Below the pieces are notes generated by a model, which worked only from the letters and a program-made list of their open reading frames with translations, was not told the DNA's origin and did not search any database. The position numbers and the translations under genes were made by a program. A stretch of 64,000 bases of DNA from Rhipidocladum racemiflorum (Eukaryota; Streptophyta; Magnoliopsida; Poales; Poaceae). The stretch covers positions 35,749,944 to 35,813,943 of the forward strand of contig CM070572.1 of the NCBI GenBank assembly GCA_036346355.1, read 5' to 3'. Positions 24,469 through 37,642 of the stretch are shown here, in pieces; within the stretch, counting starts at the first letter, position 1, and every line of letters starts with the position of its first letter.

Positions 24469-24476
24469 TATCTAAT

Positions 24477-26620
24477 ACGGGTATTTTCCTTATATATCAA
24501 GTGCAAAAAAGTTTGAAAATTTTTGGATATCGAGTTTAACTAGTTTACCGACTAGTTCAAACAAATTTGAACTGAAATTCAAACTAGAGTTACCTTTTTT
24601 ATGGTAGTTTGGCTGTAGGTTTGTACTGATTATATATATATGTATATGTGTGTGTGTGTATATAAGTAAACATGTGATCTAAATTTGTTCAAAGTCTTTG
24701 AATTTGTGTATATGTTTTTTTTTCAACGTACATGTTTTATTTGAATTATTATAGATAGGTATATACCCTAAAACTAAAATTTTCAAAACAATATACCTGA
24801 ATTTTGTTTGTATTTGCGTATTTAAAATCATGGTGCCCTGATATCATGGTGTCTTATTTCGACGTACTATATAGTATAATATATATACACACAGGCACGA
24901 GATTATATTGTAAGAAAATGTGCATGCCGTTTCTGGTTATACCATAGCATTATACTAGAACAAACTACAAGATCGATATTAAGTAGCTGAGATCATGCCA
25001 CATGAACTTTATGTGCATGCATCTCCTAAGAACTTGGCCATCATTGTATACACAGGTCATGGCATGCTAAGACCAGGCTATTCAATAAATTTGGGCCGTC
25101 CTCTTATATATTTTGATGTGATTGCTCGGCAAATCTCATGATTGTCTTTACCTGTTAATAATAAAGGAGTCCTAAAATTATCTTGACATTTTTTGGGACT
25201 TCAAATTATATATGTTGACTTGTACTGACAACACATGAACTAGTCCAGTACTGCTCTTGTTACTGGAACTTCGCAAAACATCAGCCTTTGTACGGCGACC
25301 CTTTCTAAGAGGTTTTCTTTGGCATGTATAGTTCTTAATTAAATGCTCCAACTTTGAAGGGATAAAGATGAAATGATTCACTAGGAATTTCTTATTATGC
25401 CATTTCAGTACTTCATATTACTTGTTTTTTATGTGAGACCCCACACCTTAAATATGTTAAGGCCCTCAGTATATATGAGAAATACTAGGAGACAAATATC
25501 ACAGATAAATAGTGACGCACACAGTAAATCTAACAGCAAGCTACACATTGTACTTCCAAACATATATACTTTAAGAAACAGATTATGATTAAGTCGAACG
25601 ATCACGAACGATTTATAATTGGCCTTGATGAAGAACAGAACGATCGATGCGCAGAAGAGGTTGTGGAAGAAGTCGAAGTCGAGGAAGCAGCGGAGGAGCG
25701 GTCGCGCAGATGCGCTGCCCAGAAATCTTATTACCGCCTCGTGCAGGTGAACTCTACGACAATGGCTCGGAGATATCGCTCACCCTCTTTCACGGTGCAC
25801 GCCAAGTAGGAAGGCTGGCGCGGTCTAGCTGCTCAACACCTCACTATAGCTCTCGCAAGAGGAAGAAGAAAGAGTGGAATCGAAAAATTCAGTCATTTGG
25901 TCTGGACGTCTCCAGGTCTTATATAGCCTCTAACCAGTAACTGTCTCCATTACTCACTAGTAACGGACAGCATTAAGCACTAGTAACTGACCGAATTTAA
26001 ACAGATTTAATGCACTGGTAACTGCTAATTCAAACAAAAATAATGGTAATTATGCAGTTTCATGACCAGTACAGAAAGCTAAACAGTTGCATGATTCAAC
26101 AAAATAAAAGATGCAATTTGAGGCGGTTGTTCGTCGCAAGGCACAAGTCACGCGGTTATCCACGCGAAAATACGTGAATGCCCGTGCGTGCACGCGCGTA
26201 TGTTTCTCCAAAGTCCTTCTCATGCCATCCCTATGTCATGCTTCTCATAACTCAAGGAGTGGCAAAGACTCCACCTTATAAATTGCCTTCCTTCCACTTG
26301 GCTAAGCCATATGATTCTAAACCATATAATCTTTGGAATTAAAGGAAATGGGCCATACTCATGGGCCACACTTATCATCCTCCAGTAGTGTGGTCCCATC
26401 GATGTCGAGCCGACAAAGAATGAAACTACCACCATGGCACCACCAGATCTGGCGCCATCATCATCTACCTCTACATCGCCATTGTGGGTGGTCACGCTTG
26501 CTCCAGTGCCTTGACCATAGCCATCAACCCACTCTCCATGTCGTCGCCCCCACCGGCGTTGGTCAAGGCAAGCACCAACGCCTCCGCTTCTGCCGCCTTG
26601 TAGCCACAGTGAGTTTATCG
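24477..26620. other. No recognised gene; possible old LTR-like sequence
   Basis: 25400-26610 has LTR-like features: a TGTGAGACCCCACACC start near 25432 and a TATA-like TTATAAATTGCC near 26278. No matching end or target-site duplication was found, so it is left unassigned. A 74-codon acidic frame at 25585-25809 has no recognised domain. Confidence 0.3.
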
Positions 26621-26624
26621 AAGC

Positions 26625-26930
26625 ATGTTGAAATTTTTTTCAAACTCTTGGTTGAAACTTGTCAAAATCTATTAAAACTTAGCGAAACATCTTGAAACTT
26701 TTGGTTGAAACTTTGTGAAACCTATTAGAAGTTGGTAAAACTTTTTGAAACTCCTGGATCGAGACTTGATTCTTCAAAAATCTGAAACTCAGTTGAAACT
26801 TTGGTTTAAAACTTTCTTGGGATCTTACAGAAACTTCTAGAAACACGTGACAATCACTAGAATCTGAAATGATTCAAATGTTTTTATAAAATTTTCTGAA
26901 ACTCTATGAAATCTATTAATATATAGTTGC
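26625..26930. repeat. Degenerate TTGAAACTT repeat tract
   Basis: The words TTGAAACTT, GAAACTTNNTGAAAC and AAACTTTT recur roughly every 15-25 bases for about 300 bp, with drift between copies. This looks like an old tandem array of a short unit. It is non-coding. Confidence 0.7.
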
Positions 26931-27298
26931 AAATGTTATACGGTTCTCTGGTTGCTTCCGATATAGTATATAGCTAGGTTGGTGTTGCGTCATAGCCCGA
27001 GCCCCACTGGCACGTCCGTGTGTGCATGCAGCCAAATTAATTTCCCTTTTGTTTGTCCTCCAAACCTCAATAGTTATTATGCAATTTTATCTTATAATAC
27101 TATTTATTTGCTTCCATGGGATATATTTGCTCTTGAGCTTCTCTGGTGTATCAAGATGGAGGACACTAATTACAAGTAGTATCTTTACCACGTTGGAGTG
27201 AAAAAAACGACATAATCTTGGAGAAAAAGTTTGTATAAAAGCATCTTAGTTTACCAGCGCTGGTGTATATTGCTCAGCTCTGTTATATTTTGTACTAT

Positions 27299-27301
<3 letters not shown>

Positions 27302-27375
<74 letters not shown>
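27302..27375. repeat. (AG)37 microsatellite
   Basis: An uninterrupted AG dinucleotide run of about 74 bases, the longest simple repeat in the window. Confidence 0.97.
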
Positions 27376-27377
<2 letters not shown>

Positions 27378-29589
27378 GTGCCTTATATGAGATCCAACTC
27401 CTTGTGGCGGACTAGCAGGGGGATCCAGATCAATAGAACTTTGTTCTCGTGCTGGGGAGGATTGGAAGCCATAACTCCACGACACGTTTTGTGGGGTCCA
27501 CAACAATCCGTTCTGCCCCATCGTAGTCACACTGCTCGATGGTCGGCCATCCGAGCATTGTTAGCCGTCGCATACAGCGCCGGCTACCGTCAGGCGTCAG
27601 CGCACGGGCCACAGTCGGAGAGCCACACCGGCACACCGTCCCTAAGCGCCGCCACGGTGCCCGCTATTTCCAAGTGTTGCTGTTGTAAATAATGCGATAA
27701 CCAGAACATGCATATAATACTAATCCCAAATCACAATATAATGAGAATTATATAATCCAAAGATAGCAATATTGATATAATCAAAGAGATAAAGCATATT
27801 ATAAAACTTATATCAACTGCATAATGAATCATATGTCTACTAAAGCAAATTAATGCATAATTGATTGATAGTGCTAAAGATTAATCTTTAGCATTATCGC
27901 CACTAATTAGTGTAGGGCTGCTACTGACTAGACTAGTCATTTACCTCCTCTACACTTGGGTCAAGTTATTACAATTGAACTAAACAATTAACTCAGCAAA
28001 TTAAATGTGACCTTAAACTCTCACCTCCTAATTATGTACTCCAAATAATTTATAATCAATTTTACTGTTCAAGAAAGCAAGTTTCAGAATGTGTTCAGTT
28101 TGACAACCCAACAACAAAGCTATAGACAGTGTTATCTAAGAAACATGGACAACATGTTTACCACAACATGTTTACCGATGATCAAAAGTGAATTGAAGAT
28201 ATACTGTAAGTAACAAACCAGCTCAAGGACAGTGAACAATATTCTTTAGTAATAACAGAAAGTAACACCAGCAATTCAAGGCCAAAATTACTACTACAGT
28301 TGTTTAGTTCATTATTGACCCATTGTCATCATCGAGCATCTACACACAGGCAGCAATAAAGAGAGTAATCTAGCGAAATACTCACGAAGGAACAAGTATT
28401 CGAAACTTGTTTAGATGACAGAGTAAGGCACGGCAAAAAAGTCACTGTCCCAGAAATCAGATTGCTACCGTATGTGCCACGAATAGAATGGCCTGGATTA
28501 GGAGATACAATGCCCTTTTCACAAACGTCACACACTGAATGCGAAGACGAGCCTCAAATTTGGCTGCACAATACAAACTCCAAAGCAAAGCTTTTCGGAT
28601 TCAAGCACCAAGAATCATACACAAGTGCACGCACAATAGAACTCGGGTCAATCAAACCCTAGAGCTCACAATACTGGAATCAAGTGCAAGTGCACAACGC
28701 AAGGAGGCTCGAATTTGGGATCTACAATCCCTAGACTCGGCCCAAGACCCCACCTTACATCGGCAATTCTCCGGGCAGCAACCACAACCGAAAAGGAGAA
28801 GGGAATGTGAGGTGATAACCGAGCTCAAAATTCTTACCAAGGAGAAGGGCTAGGACACACAAATGAAGGGAAAAGAAGGTGCACTCGAGTGCAGCCATCA
28901 CAGCCATGATGAAACTGTCGCGCCCGCTCCTGCGTGAAGCTCGTGGTTTGGACATGCCACTGCCGCCGCCGCTGAACGTGTGAGGGGAGGAATAAGTCCT
29001 CCTCTCACCTCTCCTATTTTTCCTTCATGCCCTAATGGGCTGGCCCAAAATCAGTCTCCAAACTTCAAATTTTCAGCCGATTTCACAACAGTTGTTGCAT
29101 CACACTTCATCATCGTTCAACCCCTCGATCGAGCCACCGCACTAACTGCCCGTCACCAAGTTCAAATACAGCCGGGACCACCGAGGCAGCGTAATGATGT
29201 TCATAGATTGCAATCTCCACTAGCTCTGCCTTCTGTAGTGCCACCTCCCAATGGCCGCGCCGCTGCCAACTACCAGTGTCCACCACTCTAATCAAGCCGT
29301 ATTTGAGTGTCACTAGCTCGGATGTGAGCAGCGACGGCGAGTAGATGGGAGGAAAGCAGTGGTAGCAGAGGGAGGAAGACAAGGCAATGCGCGAAATGGA
29401 AGCGACAACGAGCATAGGAAAGCGGCGGGACAAAGTGAGGGAGACAAGGTGAATGGCGGAGGTGAGGTGAGTGGTGGAGAGGGGGATTAGAGGTCGCGGG
29501 TGGAGATGAGAGTGCGCTGAGTAGAGGAGATGGCAGCCGCGGATGATGTGATGACCAGCGAACGAAGGTAGGGCCATAAAAAAAAGTTG
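27376..29589. other. No recognised gene
   Basis: Mixed GC-rich (27400-27690, 28900-29580) and AT-rich sequence. Open frames of 60-155 codons exist on both strands (the longest is 29110-29577 minus), but they are low complexity and lack recognisable motifs. An old retroelement origin is possible but not shown. Confidence 0.35.
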
Positions 29590-29985
29590 AGGCTCGCGAG
29601 CTTCTTGGGCTTGGTTCCCTTTAGACTTGATTTGAGTTTGGTGTAAGCTTCAAACGAGTCGAGCTTGATTCCAAACTCGTGAGTTTTATCGAGCCAAGCT
29701 CAAATAGCGTTAGGGCCGAAAAAAAAAGGTTGTTAGGGTTTGAATAAAAATTTTGGCGATTATAGTAGTTAATAAAAAATTTGGTGATTATAGTAGTTAA
29801 CAGATTTAAAATTGAAATGAATCTATTTTGAGTGAAAAAGTTAACGAGACTCAACTCGATAGTGATTCGTTAGTTCAAATTTGAAATAACCACTTGCATG
29901 ATAAATAAAATGATTTTACGTTGAATTGTTTCAATTTTAAAAGAAACTCGATAATAGCTCGTTAAGCTCGGTAGCTAGCCCTAAG
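29590..29985. repeat. GAGCTCG/AACTCG-rich dispersed repeat
   Basis: Ends carry GCTCGCGAGCTTC and AGCTCGTTAAGCTCG. The middle is AT-rich, with a 26-bp word (GGCGATTATAGTAGTTAATA) repeated nearly identically in tandem at 29754-29800. It resembles the repeat at 15110-15445. The superfamily is uncertain. Confidence 0.4.
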
Positions 29986-29989
29986 AGGC

Positions 29990-31130
29990 ATGCCATATGT
30001 CCAGCAGTACCAACTTAATCTTTATTTCTAATGCAGAAGCTTTGATCGTAGTTAGATTTCTGTAGAAACTGAATTGTTTATTGTCAAAAAATTTTAATGT
30101 GAAACTCATGTCGTCTAGATGTTTGCCCGCTACACGTAGGTTAGTAATGATGCTAGCTAGCTCGCCCAAGATTAGGATCAGCTACATATCGAGAAAGAGT
30201 TTAAATTCATTAGCCTCAATGGGCAAGTAGTCTAAGTACGGATGGAGAAAGAGACTTGGAGTGAAATTGACTTATCTGATAAGATTTATCATCTTTTCTT
30301 TGATCAGAAACTAAATATATATTTTCGATCTTATAGAAGATGCAACCTGTGCTCACCTTGCACAAATATTGCAAAGTTGTTAAAGAAAAATTGTGCAAAC
30401 TATTCTTTTGCAAAACTTTGCTAATCTTGCCCTTTCTAAATTGAAGCAGCTAATTGAAGTTTTCGGGGAAAACTTTGCCAATCTTGCCCTTTCTAAATTC
30501 CTGCTCTCTTTTGCCATGCTTAGAGTTCCATCAATTATGCAACCGAACAAGCATGCAGGCCAGGGGCCAGTATAGTGTATAGTGTAGATTATTGGTAACT
30601 TGTAGGGGGGGTGGGTTGGGCAACAAACTACTAATGTGGACCAGAAATGAGATCAATTAAGGTAGCTTTTCCATTAAGTCAAATATGTGGCCAAAGGGCA
30701 ACTAGCTTTTCTTGTAAAGGACAAACAAATCTTTATCTCAAGGTCAGACAAACCCAGAAAAAAGTAGACATGGATTATGGGCATGCCAAGAATTAAGCGC
30801 CTGTAAGAGCCCAATTGATTTGGTTTTGGTTTTGGCAAGTCGTACAAGCCACGCAAAGGTCACTCACTAGCTAGTTCCGGAGATCGATCGATCGTCGGTC
30901 GATATAATTTGGTACTTTCCATCAAAGTAAACCCGAAAAGGAACATCGATGCAAGAATGAATGGTTTACAAGTTTGGGTAAAGCTAGCTTTTGACTTCTT
31001 TGCTTGACAAATATAGAGGCCGGCCACGTCGGAGATAAGTAGTCAAGGGCATGGCATATTGGCATATTAGTCTCAGGAGTCTTTTAGGGAATTATAACCA
31101 GGCTTGGATCAAGTCTGGATGAGCCCAACA
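29990..31130. other. No recognised gene
   Basis: AT-rich. A 28-base word (TTTGC(T/C)AATCTTGCCC and onward) is directly repeated at about 30414-30440 and 30472-30498. No coding evidence. Confidence 0.35.
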
Positions 31131-31640
31131 CACTACTACAAAATGGTATAATACTATCGCTTCATCTGTGTCGGTTTCTAACTTTTCAAAAAAAAAAACT
31201 TATTATGATATATGATTCGGCGATGGTTTAATAATTGACAGAAAATCATCATAATCGGTTCCAACATAAGAACCGATTGTGATGTGCATTAGGCACATCA
31301 CAATCAGTTTCCACAAAGGAACATCACAATCAGTTCTCACAAAGGAACCGATTGTAATGTGCCATACACATCACAATCAGTTCTTAGGTTAAAACCGATT
31401 GTGATGTGTAAATGCACATTACAATCGGTTCTTAGGTGGGAACTGATTGTGATGTTGAATATTATTGCTATCAGTTCCTACAAAGAACCGATAGAGATGT
31501 TGCATTGTATTTATATTGGTTCCTACATAGAACCGATAGAGATGTTTATATTATTGCTATCGGTTCATACAAGAAACCAATAGAGAGCTAAAGTTATCAG
31601 TGTCGGTTCTTTTGATCGAATCGACATAGATACCAATTAA
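31131..31640. mobile_element. CACTA element end with subterminal repeats
   Basis: It starts CACTACTACAAAATGG, a typical CACTA terminus. About 400 bp of subterminal repeats follow, of the form ACCGATTGTGATGTGC and its complement CACATCACAATCGGTT, at least eight copies in alternating orientation. These motifs differ from the CACAGACGG type seen elsewhere, so this is a second family. A C-rich segment (31680-31905) follows. The other terminus was not found, so the element is truncated. Confidence 0.7.
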
Positions 31641-32347
31641 GAGCCATAAGTTTGCTCGCTGGTCATCTCCCGATAGTCGCTAGCTCTCGCTCCCTGCTCT
31701 CCCCTGCCGACCGCCCCCTCCACCCCGAGCGTGCCCCGACCCTGGCCATGCGTGGTGCCCCTCCACCCCCGGCGCATTGCCCCTACCACCCCTGTGCGGC
31801 ACCCCCTCCACCCCGTCCGTGCACCGCACCCACGCCACCCCTCGGCGCAGCGCCCCAACCACCCTTGCGCGGTGCCCCCTCCACCCCGGCCGTGCGCCGA
31901 CTATGGTTTGAACTCGTCAGATATTTTTTTACGAACGATTCAAGCTTTCTTCGCATTATTAAATAGAAAATCAATCCGCACCATAAAAGTCAAGGGCGCG
32001 TAGCAGATATGGGATTCTTAGATGAAGGGTTTGGTCATGGATGTTGATTATTTCTTATTAGTGCTACATATATCGCGCATCTACATGTGTGTAGGAATTC
32101 AAGCTGAGTCAGTCGAGTCGAGTTAGCCTATGACAATGTGCCCCTTCCAAATAGCACCCCATCGGCAGGGCCCACTCGTTAATTGGCTGGTCCATGCGGC
32201 GGGATGTCCACTCCGCACAACGTCCGGATCAACAAGAAACCAAGCTCTACATGCAAGATGTGCGCGGAGGTTAAGGTCGCCCACGTTCCCTAATTCCTCG
32301 GCACGCACGCAAAAGCTTCGACGAAAGCTCGTCAAGCTAGCTAGCTA

Positions 32348-32577
32348 CTCCCTCTGTCCCACAAAGAGTGCATTTCTAGTGTTCAAATTTTGTCCCACAA
32401 AGAGTGCATTTCTAAATCAGAGGCCCAAATTGTAGTGTATGCATGCTCATTTAAGTCTTGTAAACCAAACATCGCGACGCTTGTGTATGGAGTAATGAGG
32501 GTCACATTGGTCATTTACTTTGCACACTAATCTATCTTAAAAATCCTAGAAATGCACTCTTTGTGGGACAGAGGGAG
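32348..32577. mobile_element. Stowaway-type (Tc1/Mariner) MITE
   Basis: The 230-bp element has CTCCCTCTGTCCCACAAAGA at the left end and the exact complement at the right end, with inverted repeats over 30 bp long. TA dinucleotides flank both sides (32346-32347 and 32578-32579), as expected for Stowaway. The first 32 bases of the arm are partly duplicated internally (AAAGAGTGCATTTCTA at about 32399-32414). It is non-coding. Confidence 0.94.
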
Positions 32578-33704
32578 TAGCTCCCTCGCCGCGCATGCAC
32601 GCGTGGGAGGCCGCGCCGATCCATCGAAATCGACAGCTTGTTCGCGCCGCCCCGGGCAAAAAAAAGAAAAGAAGCAAGGAAAAAAGAATCCAGTGGAGAG
32701 GCTCGCGCGCGCCCGCGGCGACGGCACGGCACGGTGCCCGGATGCACGCGCGGCCGGAGCACGATGCTCGGGTTTCCGCCCCGGCGCGCGGCCGGCCTCG
32801 TCGCGCGCGAACCCGGCACGACGACCGCGGTGCCAGTGCGACAGCGGCAGCAGCCAACAGCTACTCGTGCGTGCACGTTCAAAAAGAACGAACATTCCTA
32901 GCTGCGAATAAATGTCGTTAGAGAACTTCGCACTTCAATCGTATCGCACGTCAAAAATGATTAAATCGTTATTCTTCGTTAGCTCGCTCGTTGTTCTTCG
33001 ATGCGGGGTGTTATTCTATTCACGATTATAAATAGCATTAAAAATAACGAATGATAAAAGATGTAAAAATAATTTAAAGTTATATTGTAATCGTAAAAAG
33101 ATATATATATATTTAAAAATAAAAATTAAAAAGTTAGAGTGGCGTGTATTGGGAGGAGTATGCTATACTATACTATATGTCTGTCTCTGACATTTCGAGC
33201 CAGTAATGAGCGCCTTCTGCAGGGAGTTGCTAGCTAGCTGATGGCCCACTCTATGCTACAGTGAGAAGAACTTTCTTTACCTCTAACCTTTTGGAACTTT
33301 TTCTTTTGCTCGTCTTCTCGGAGAGGGTGGATATATCTCATGGTGATCTGCGGTGGTGGTCACCGGATGGCCCAGACTGAGACCGGAATGGCGGAAACGG
33401 CAGTGATTTTGCTCGTCTATAAAAATCACGCTCCTACGGATCGATCGAGGTGCGCCATTTTGGGGGGGCGTATCCGGTGCATTCGGCGCATGCACCCAAC
33501 CATGCATGCATCTTCGGTTGCAATCAATGGCGGTCGATCTGCAACGTTTGTTACCCCACGCTATAAGCTTCCAAGAAACATGTCCAGCTTAGCTAGAGTC
33601 CAGACGCCGGACAATATTACATGCAAGCCGACTCTCCTCTCATTTTCGATATTTTTTTCCTTTTGAGTCGATCGGATACACACAAGTGGAAGCATACTAT
33701 ACAA
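32578..33704. other. No recognised gene
   Basis: 32590-32890 is strongly GC-rich, which opens all six reading frames at once. No frame shows a domain or a preferred codon pattern. The rest is AT-rich. Confidence 0.4.
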
Positions 33705-33846
33705 GCCAAAGTTATTAATTGTTCCTCCTTATTAGCAAGTTGTTATCAACTAAATAGAAGTAGAGTACACAACTATATATACATAAGCGAAAGTTATTAA
33801 TGATTCCTCCTTATTAGGAAGTTGTCATCAACTAAATAGTTTCTAC
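33705..33846. repeat. Imperfect tandem duplication (about 87 bp period)
   Basis: A block containing TCCTCCTTATTAG followed by AGTTGTTATCAACTAAATAG at 33705-33760 recurs with few changes at 33792-33846, immediately before the CACTA terminus at 33880. Confidence 0.7.
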
Positions 33847-33898
33847 TCCTGGGAGTAATTACTCCCATATCTGAAATACACTACTATACAATCCCTCA

Positions 33899-34290
33899 TC
33901 ACAGACGGTTCGCAAACCACATGACAAACGGTTTTCCGATCGTCTGTATCAGACTGTCAGCGATGACTTTATAGTCATCACAGACGGTTTTCCGACCATC
34001 TGTGAACAATATCATCACAGACGGTTCCAAACCATAACAGTCTGTGATAGAACCGTCTGTGATGATGGATATATCACAGACTGTTGTGGTTTGGAACCGT
34101 CTGTGATGATTCATATATCACAGACGGTTCTGGTTTGGAACCGTCTGTTAAGATGATATATCATGCATCGCTCGTTTGGAACCGTCTGTGATGATCCATA
34201 TATAACAGATTGGTGAAAACTAATAACCGTCTGTGATAATTTCATCACAGACTGTTCTAGTTTGGAACCGTCTGTGATATTAATATTAGA
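33899..34290. repeat. CACTA subterminal repeat block (CACAGACGGTT)
   Basis: At least ten copies of ATCACAGACGGTT and its complement occur in alternating orientation, many forming adjacent inverted pairs. In En/Spm elements such subterminal arrays are the binding sites of the TNPA-type protein. Confidence 0.85.
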
Positions 34291-34730
34291 TTTTCTACTA
34301 TTTCAGTTAATTGGCTAGCCTCAGGAAATGCTAGCCATGCCCTCTGAAACAAACTACAGTGTAGCATCACCAATATATATATATATATATTATGACATAC
34401 ATTTCAGAAATGAACTCGACCAGGGCACGCAATACAACATACAACGCATCCATTAATTTTAGAAATCAACTTTGATCGCACATTACAAGGTACACCGCAT
34501 CCATTTCAGAAATAAACTCACATATTCGCCAATTGAATTCGGAACTACAACTGACAAATTCACACCACAAGGTTCACAAATTAATCCAAATGGAAGTTTT
34601 GCAAATTCACAACTCATCAAGTTTGGTTTGTGTGGAATTCGCCGGTTGGATTAATGACATCACGATTCAAAAAGGCACAGAGTTGTCCTCGAATACTTAG
34701 CATGTCAGCCTATTCCAATGCAAGTTCAGC

Positions 34731-37575
34731 TCATTGCCACCTCTGCAAATGGGAAGAGTAAAGTCTTTGCGTGTATAAAAAATAAATAAGTGGAACCAAA
34801 TGGTTCAAGATTAACAAACCTCTAAGTCATTGGTCTTCTTTACACCAACGAGGAGTTGTATATTGTGGCAAACGTAGAACCTACATAGGTTAGTGCCTAC
34901 TGGCTGCTGGTGGCACTGCCAAAATATAAATAGATTAATTAGTTCGAAGATTCCATTATGAACTGTGCGAAGGATTAATTATTGCGTACTAGCGAATACC
35001 GGAAAGTTATGAATATGCTTCAGCTTCGCTGTGTCCGGCTTGCATGCCCCTCCGTGAGCTTTGTAGATATTGAATGATGTGTCGATTAAATTTTTAATAG
35101 GCATCAAGTTGTGGGTGCCGCCCTTTTTGGAATCAAGGTAAATTACCTTGTTCTTTCTTGCTATAATTACAAGTATAACCCAGTGAAACCTACACAGGTA
35201 TGTTGCCATGGTCATTGAACCTAACTTCAAGCCACGTTATATAGTACAAATTAACAAGTATAGTATCTGGATGAAGCACTTACCCCGGGTTGTAGGATAA
35301 AATTAAGTAACTTTTGTTCCAATGAGCCAGCATTACTTTTTCCACGTACTCATGGACGAATTGCATATCTTGATCCATGGTTTGCTTCGACACCATGTGT
35401 GGGTCGAAGAACCCCACCGGTTCATTCCTTGCTTTTGCCTCCATCATCATGTATCTACATACATATACAAAAGATAGGATCATATATATATGCCATTTAT
35501 CGGTACGACACGAATCTATACCGTGATTGTACACACTTACAATGTCCAGCATCTGATGAGTGAAGCGTCGAGGGTGTTGAGATTGTACAGATCGAACAAG
35601 TCATTGAAGCCGACCACGAAGTAGCCACATGAATTCTCGTGTAAGAAATGTTGCTCATTGAAGCGGACCGTGATACTTGATGCCCATTCTGGCAGCGGCT
35701 TGGTGGCCTGTAACATGCACCAATCTTGCAATCTAACGCAGGCTAATGAAAGCATCGTTGGGTTCTCTTTCAGTACAAACGGCTTTCCCAGCTCAAATTG
35801 CCGCACCAACGGGGCAAACGGAATTTTCAACAAGCCTGAGCTGGTCTTCTTTTTGGATTTGCCCTTATCGCTGCCTCGTCCTCTACTAAATTTCGGCTTC
35901 ACGGGAGACGACGCGAGCGGCTGTGGCTCATAGGACACCATAGGCAATTTGGTGGGCTCTGCTGGTGCTAGCATATGATCCGGTGCACCATGTGGCTCCG
36001 GTATTGCTTGTATCGATGGTGCTACTTGGCGGGCATCGAAGTAGATGGACTTCTTTGGCCATTGGATGAATGTGTCGATGGTATCCCCTATTGTCACGAT
36101 CTCGTCATTTGGAGGCATCTCCAACGTGATGCCCTTGCAAATTTCATGTACACCGTCGACTTGAACCTTCGTGTAGCCCGGAGTTAAGGAACGACCGTGC
36201 ACAAGTGCCCCTTCAATGGATGGATACGCGCGCCCCCAAGCAGCCTGCAAAGGAATAGAGGCATCGCCAAGCCTCACTTCGAGATTGAGATTGCACGGCA
36301 TGGCCTCCTACATAACGATACACAATTAATTAACCAACACACGAAACAGGTCTATTTAAGAAGCATTGCAGAAATATAATGTATATTACCTTGGTGTCGT
36401 CGGGAGGAAATCTGACTTCATCCACATCCGTCTGAGGGACCGACGTGCAGCTGCTCGGACGGTCAGTTGTGCTGACTTGTCAATGTGCTTCTTGGCCTTG
36501 CACGTTCTGTTGATGCCTGTCCGCAGCGTTCAGTTGTGTCATCCTTTCCTCAAAGCATTTTAGCTGAATCTCTAATTGCGCTTTCATCCTTTCCTCAAAC
36601 TTTTCATTTACCCTTTCCTCAATCATGGCTACTAGCCGTGCCTTACGCTCGGCTTTGCTTCTCTTCCTAGATCGGTACGACTCGGGGTCCTGTGGGAATC
36701 CCATTTTCCAGGGAATGAAAACACATAGGCCTCGGGTCCGACCCGGGTGCTCCTTGTTTCCCAAGGCCGCAGAGAGTATATCTCTCTCTGTCTGGAGCGA
36801 AAGAGCCCTGGAAAGATTCTGTGCTCAGCGACATTAAGCGTTGTGACACTTCCTCGTCAGCGGCGTTGGCAAAGGACATCTCGTCCGAAGACGTGGGATG
36901 TGACCTCGCTCTTACCCAGTTTCGAGCGCGCGTGTCCAATATCAAGGCAAACGGTGGTGCGACCTCCTTCTGTATTGCCTCATTGTCCTCCCTTGTCCAT
37001 TGCTTGACCTTGCCCGCGTATCCAGTGGAGCTGAGTCTGTGGGGGTGGGTGTTTTTCAACTGGATAATCTTGTGCGCCGTAGTTATGCTCACGAACTCTT
37101 CGGTCTTCTTCATTTCAATAAATTGTTCCCACATGTTTTCAGTGATGAACCCATACTTGCGGAATGGAGTCATTTCCTTATTCACATAATGAGTGACAAG
37201 GCAGCTCTTAAAGTTCTTCCACGCCTTTCCAGTCACTAGAAGCGCATACCGTCGCAGTGCGTTCATGGAGTCTTGTGGGAGCACGAACGACCCAAAAATT
37301 TCTGTCACTAGGTTGTCGCGCTCCTCATCAGTCAGCGTCTTCCACAGTGGATACATGATAGGGACCCTTTCAAGCCCAACGATCCCGCACAATGTACGGA
37401 ATGCTTGCACGGCTTTAGCAGGTGCGGTAGGGGACCCGTCATGCGGATCGACCGCAGTGATGGTATCTCGGCTTTGCAGCCTTTTACTAAGCCCTCTTGG
37501 AGCGCGCCTCTGTTTTTCTACGTTGGGCGCCTCATCCGATCCATTCGGCGATGAAGAATGCGGGGAGGTCGACAT
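34731..37575 (-). pseudogene. CACTA TNPA-type protein with Ulp1-like protease domain
   Basis: Exons on the minus strand: 37575-36390, 36307-35541, 35454-35284, 35189-35000, 34915-34820, 34742-34731. All introns have GT...AG ends, and exons 2 to 6 join in frame to a TGA at 34731-34733. Exon 1 encodes a Ptta/En-Spm (Transposase_24-like) region with WKNFKSCLVTHYVNK and WEQFIEMKKTEEF, then a charged Glu/Arg/Lys-rich helical region. The late exons encode a Ulp1/C48-like cysteine protease fold with a histidine in FHWVIL, an aspartate in YLDSK, and the Gln/Cys segment QQPVGTNLC. Exon 1 is damaged by a frame change near 36770 and a TGA near 36480, so the full protein is not made as the DNA stands, although the protease half is open. 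Function follows from the family; activity is not shown. Confidence 0.8.
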
Positions 37576-37642
37576 CTTGTAATAAAGGTCATAGAAGATG
37601 AAAGAAAGTTGAGATCAGCATGGCTAGGACAAGTGGGTCATA

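Noticed and set aside
25432..26608. Possible solo LTR starting TGTGAGACCCC
   Set aside because: No 5-bp target-site duplication and no secure end were found, so it was left as unassigned sequence.
32530..32910. Overlapping 87-122 codon open frames on both strands
   Set aside because: All frames are open because the DNA is GC-rich; none shows a domain, and they overlap the end of a Stowaway element.
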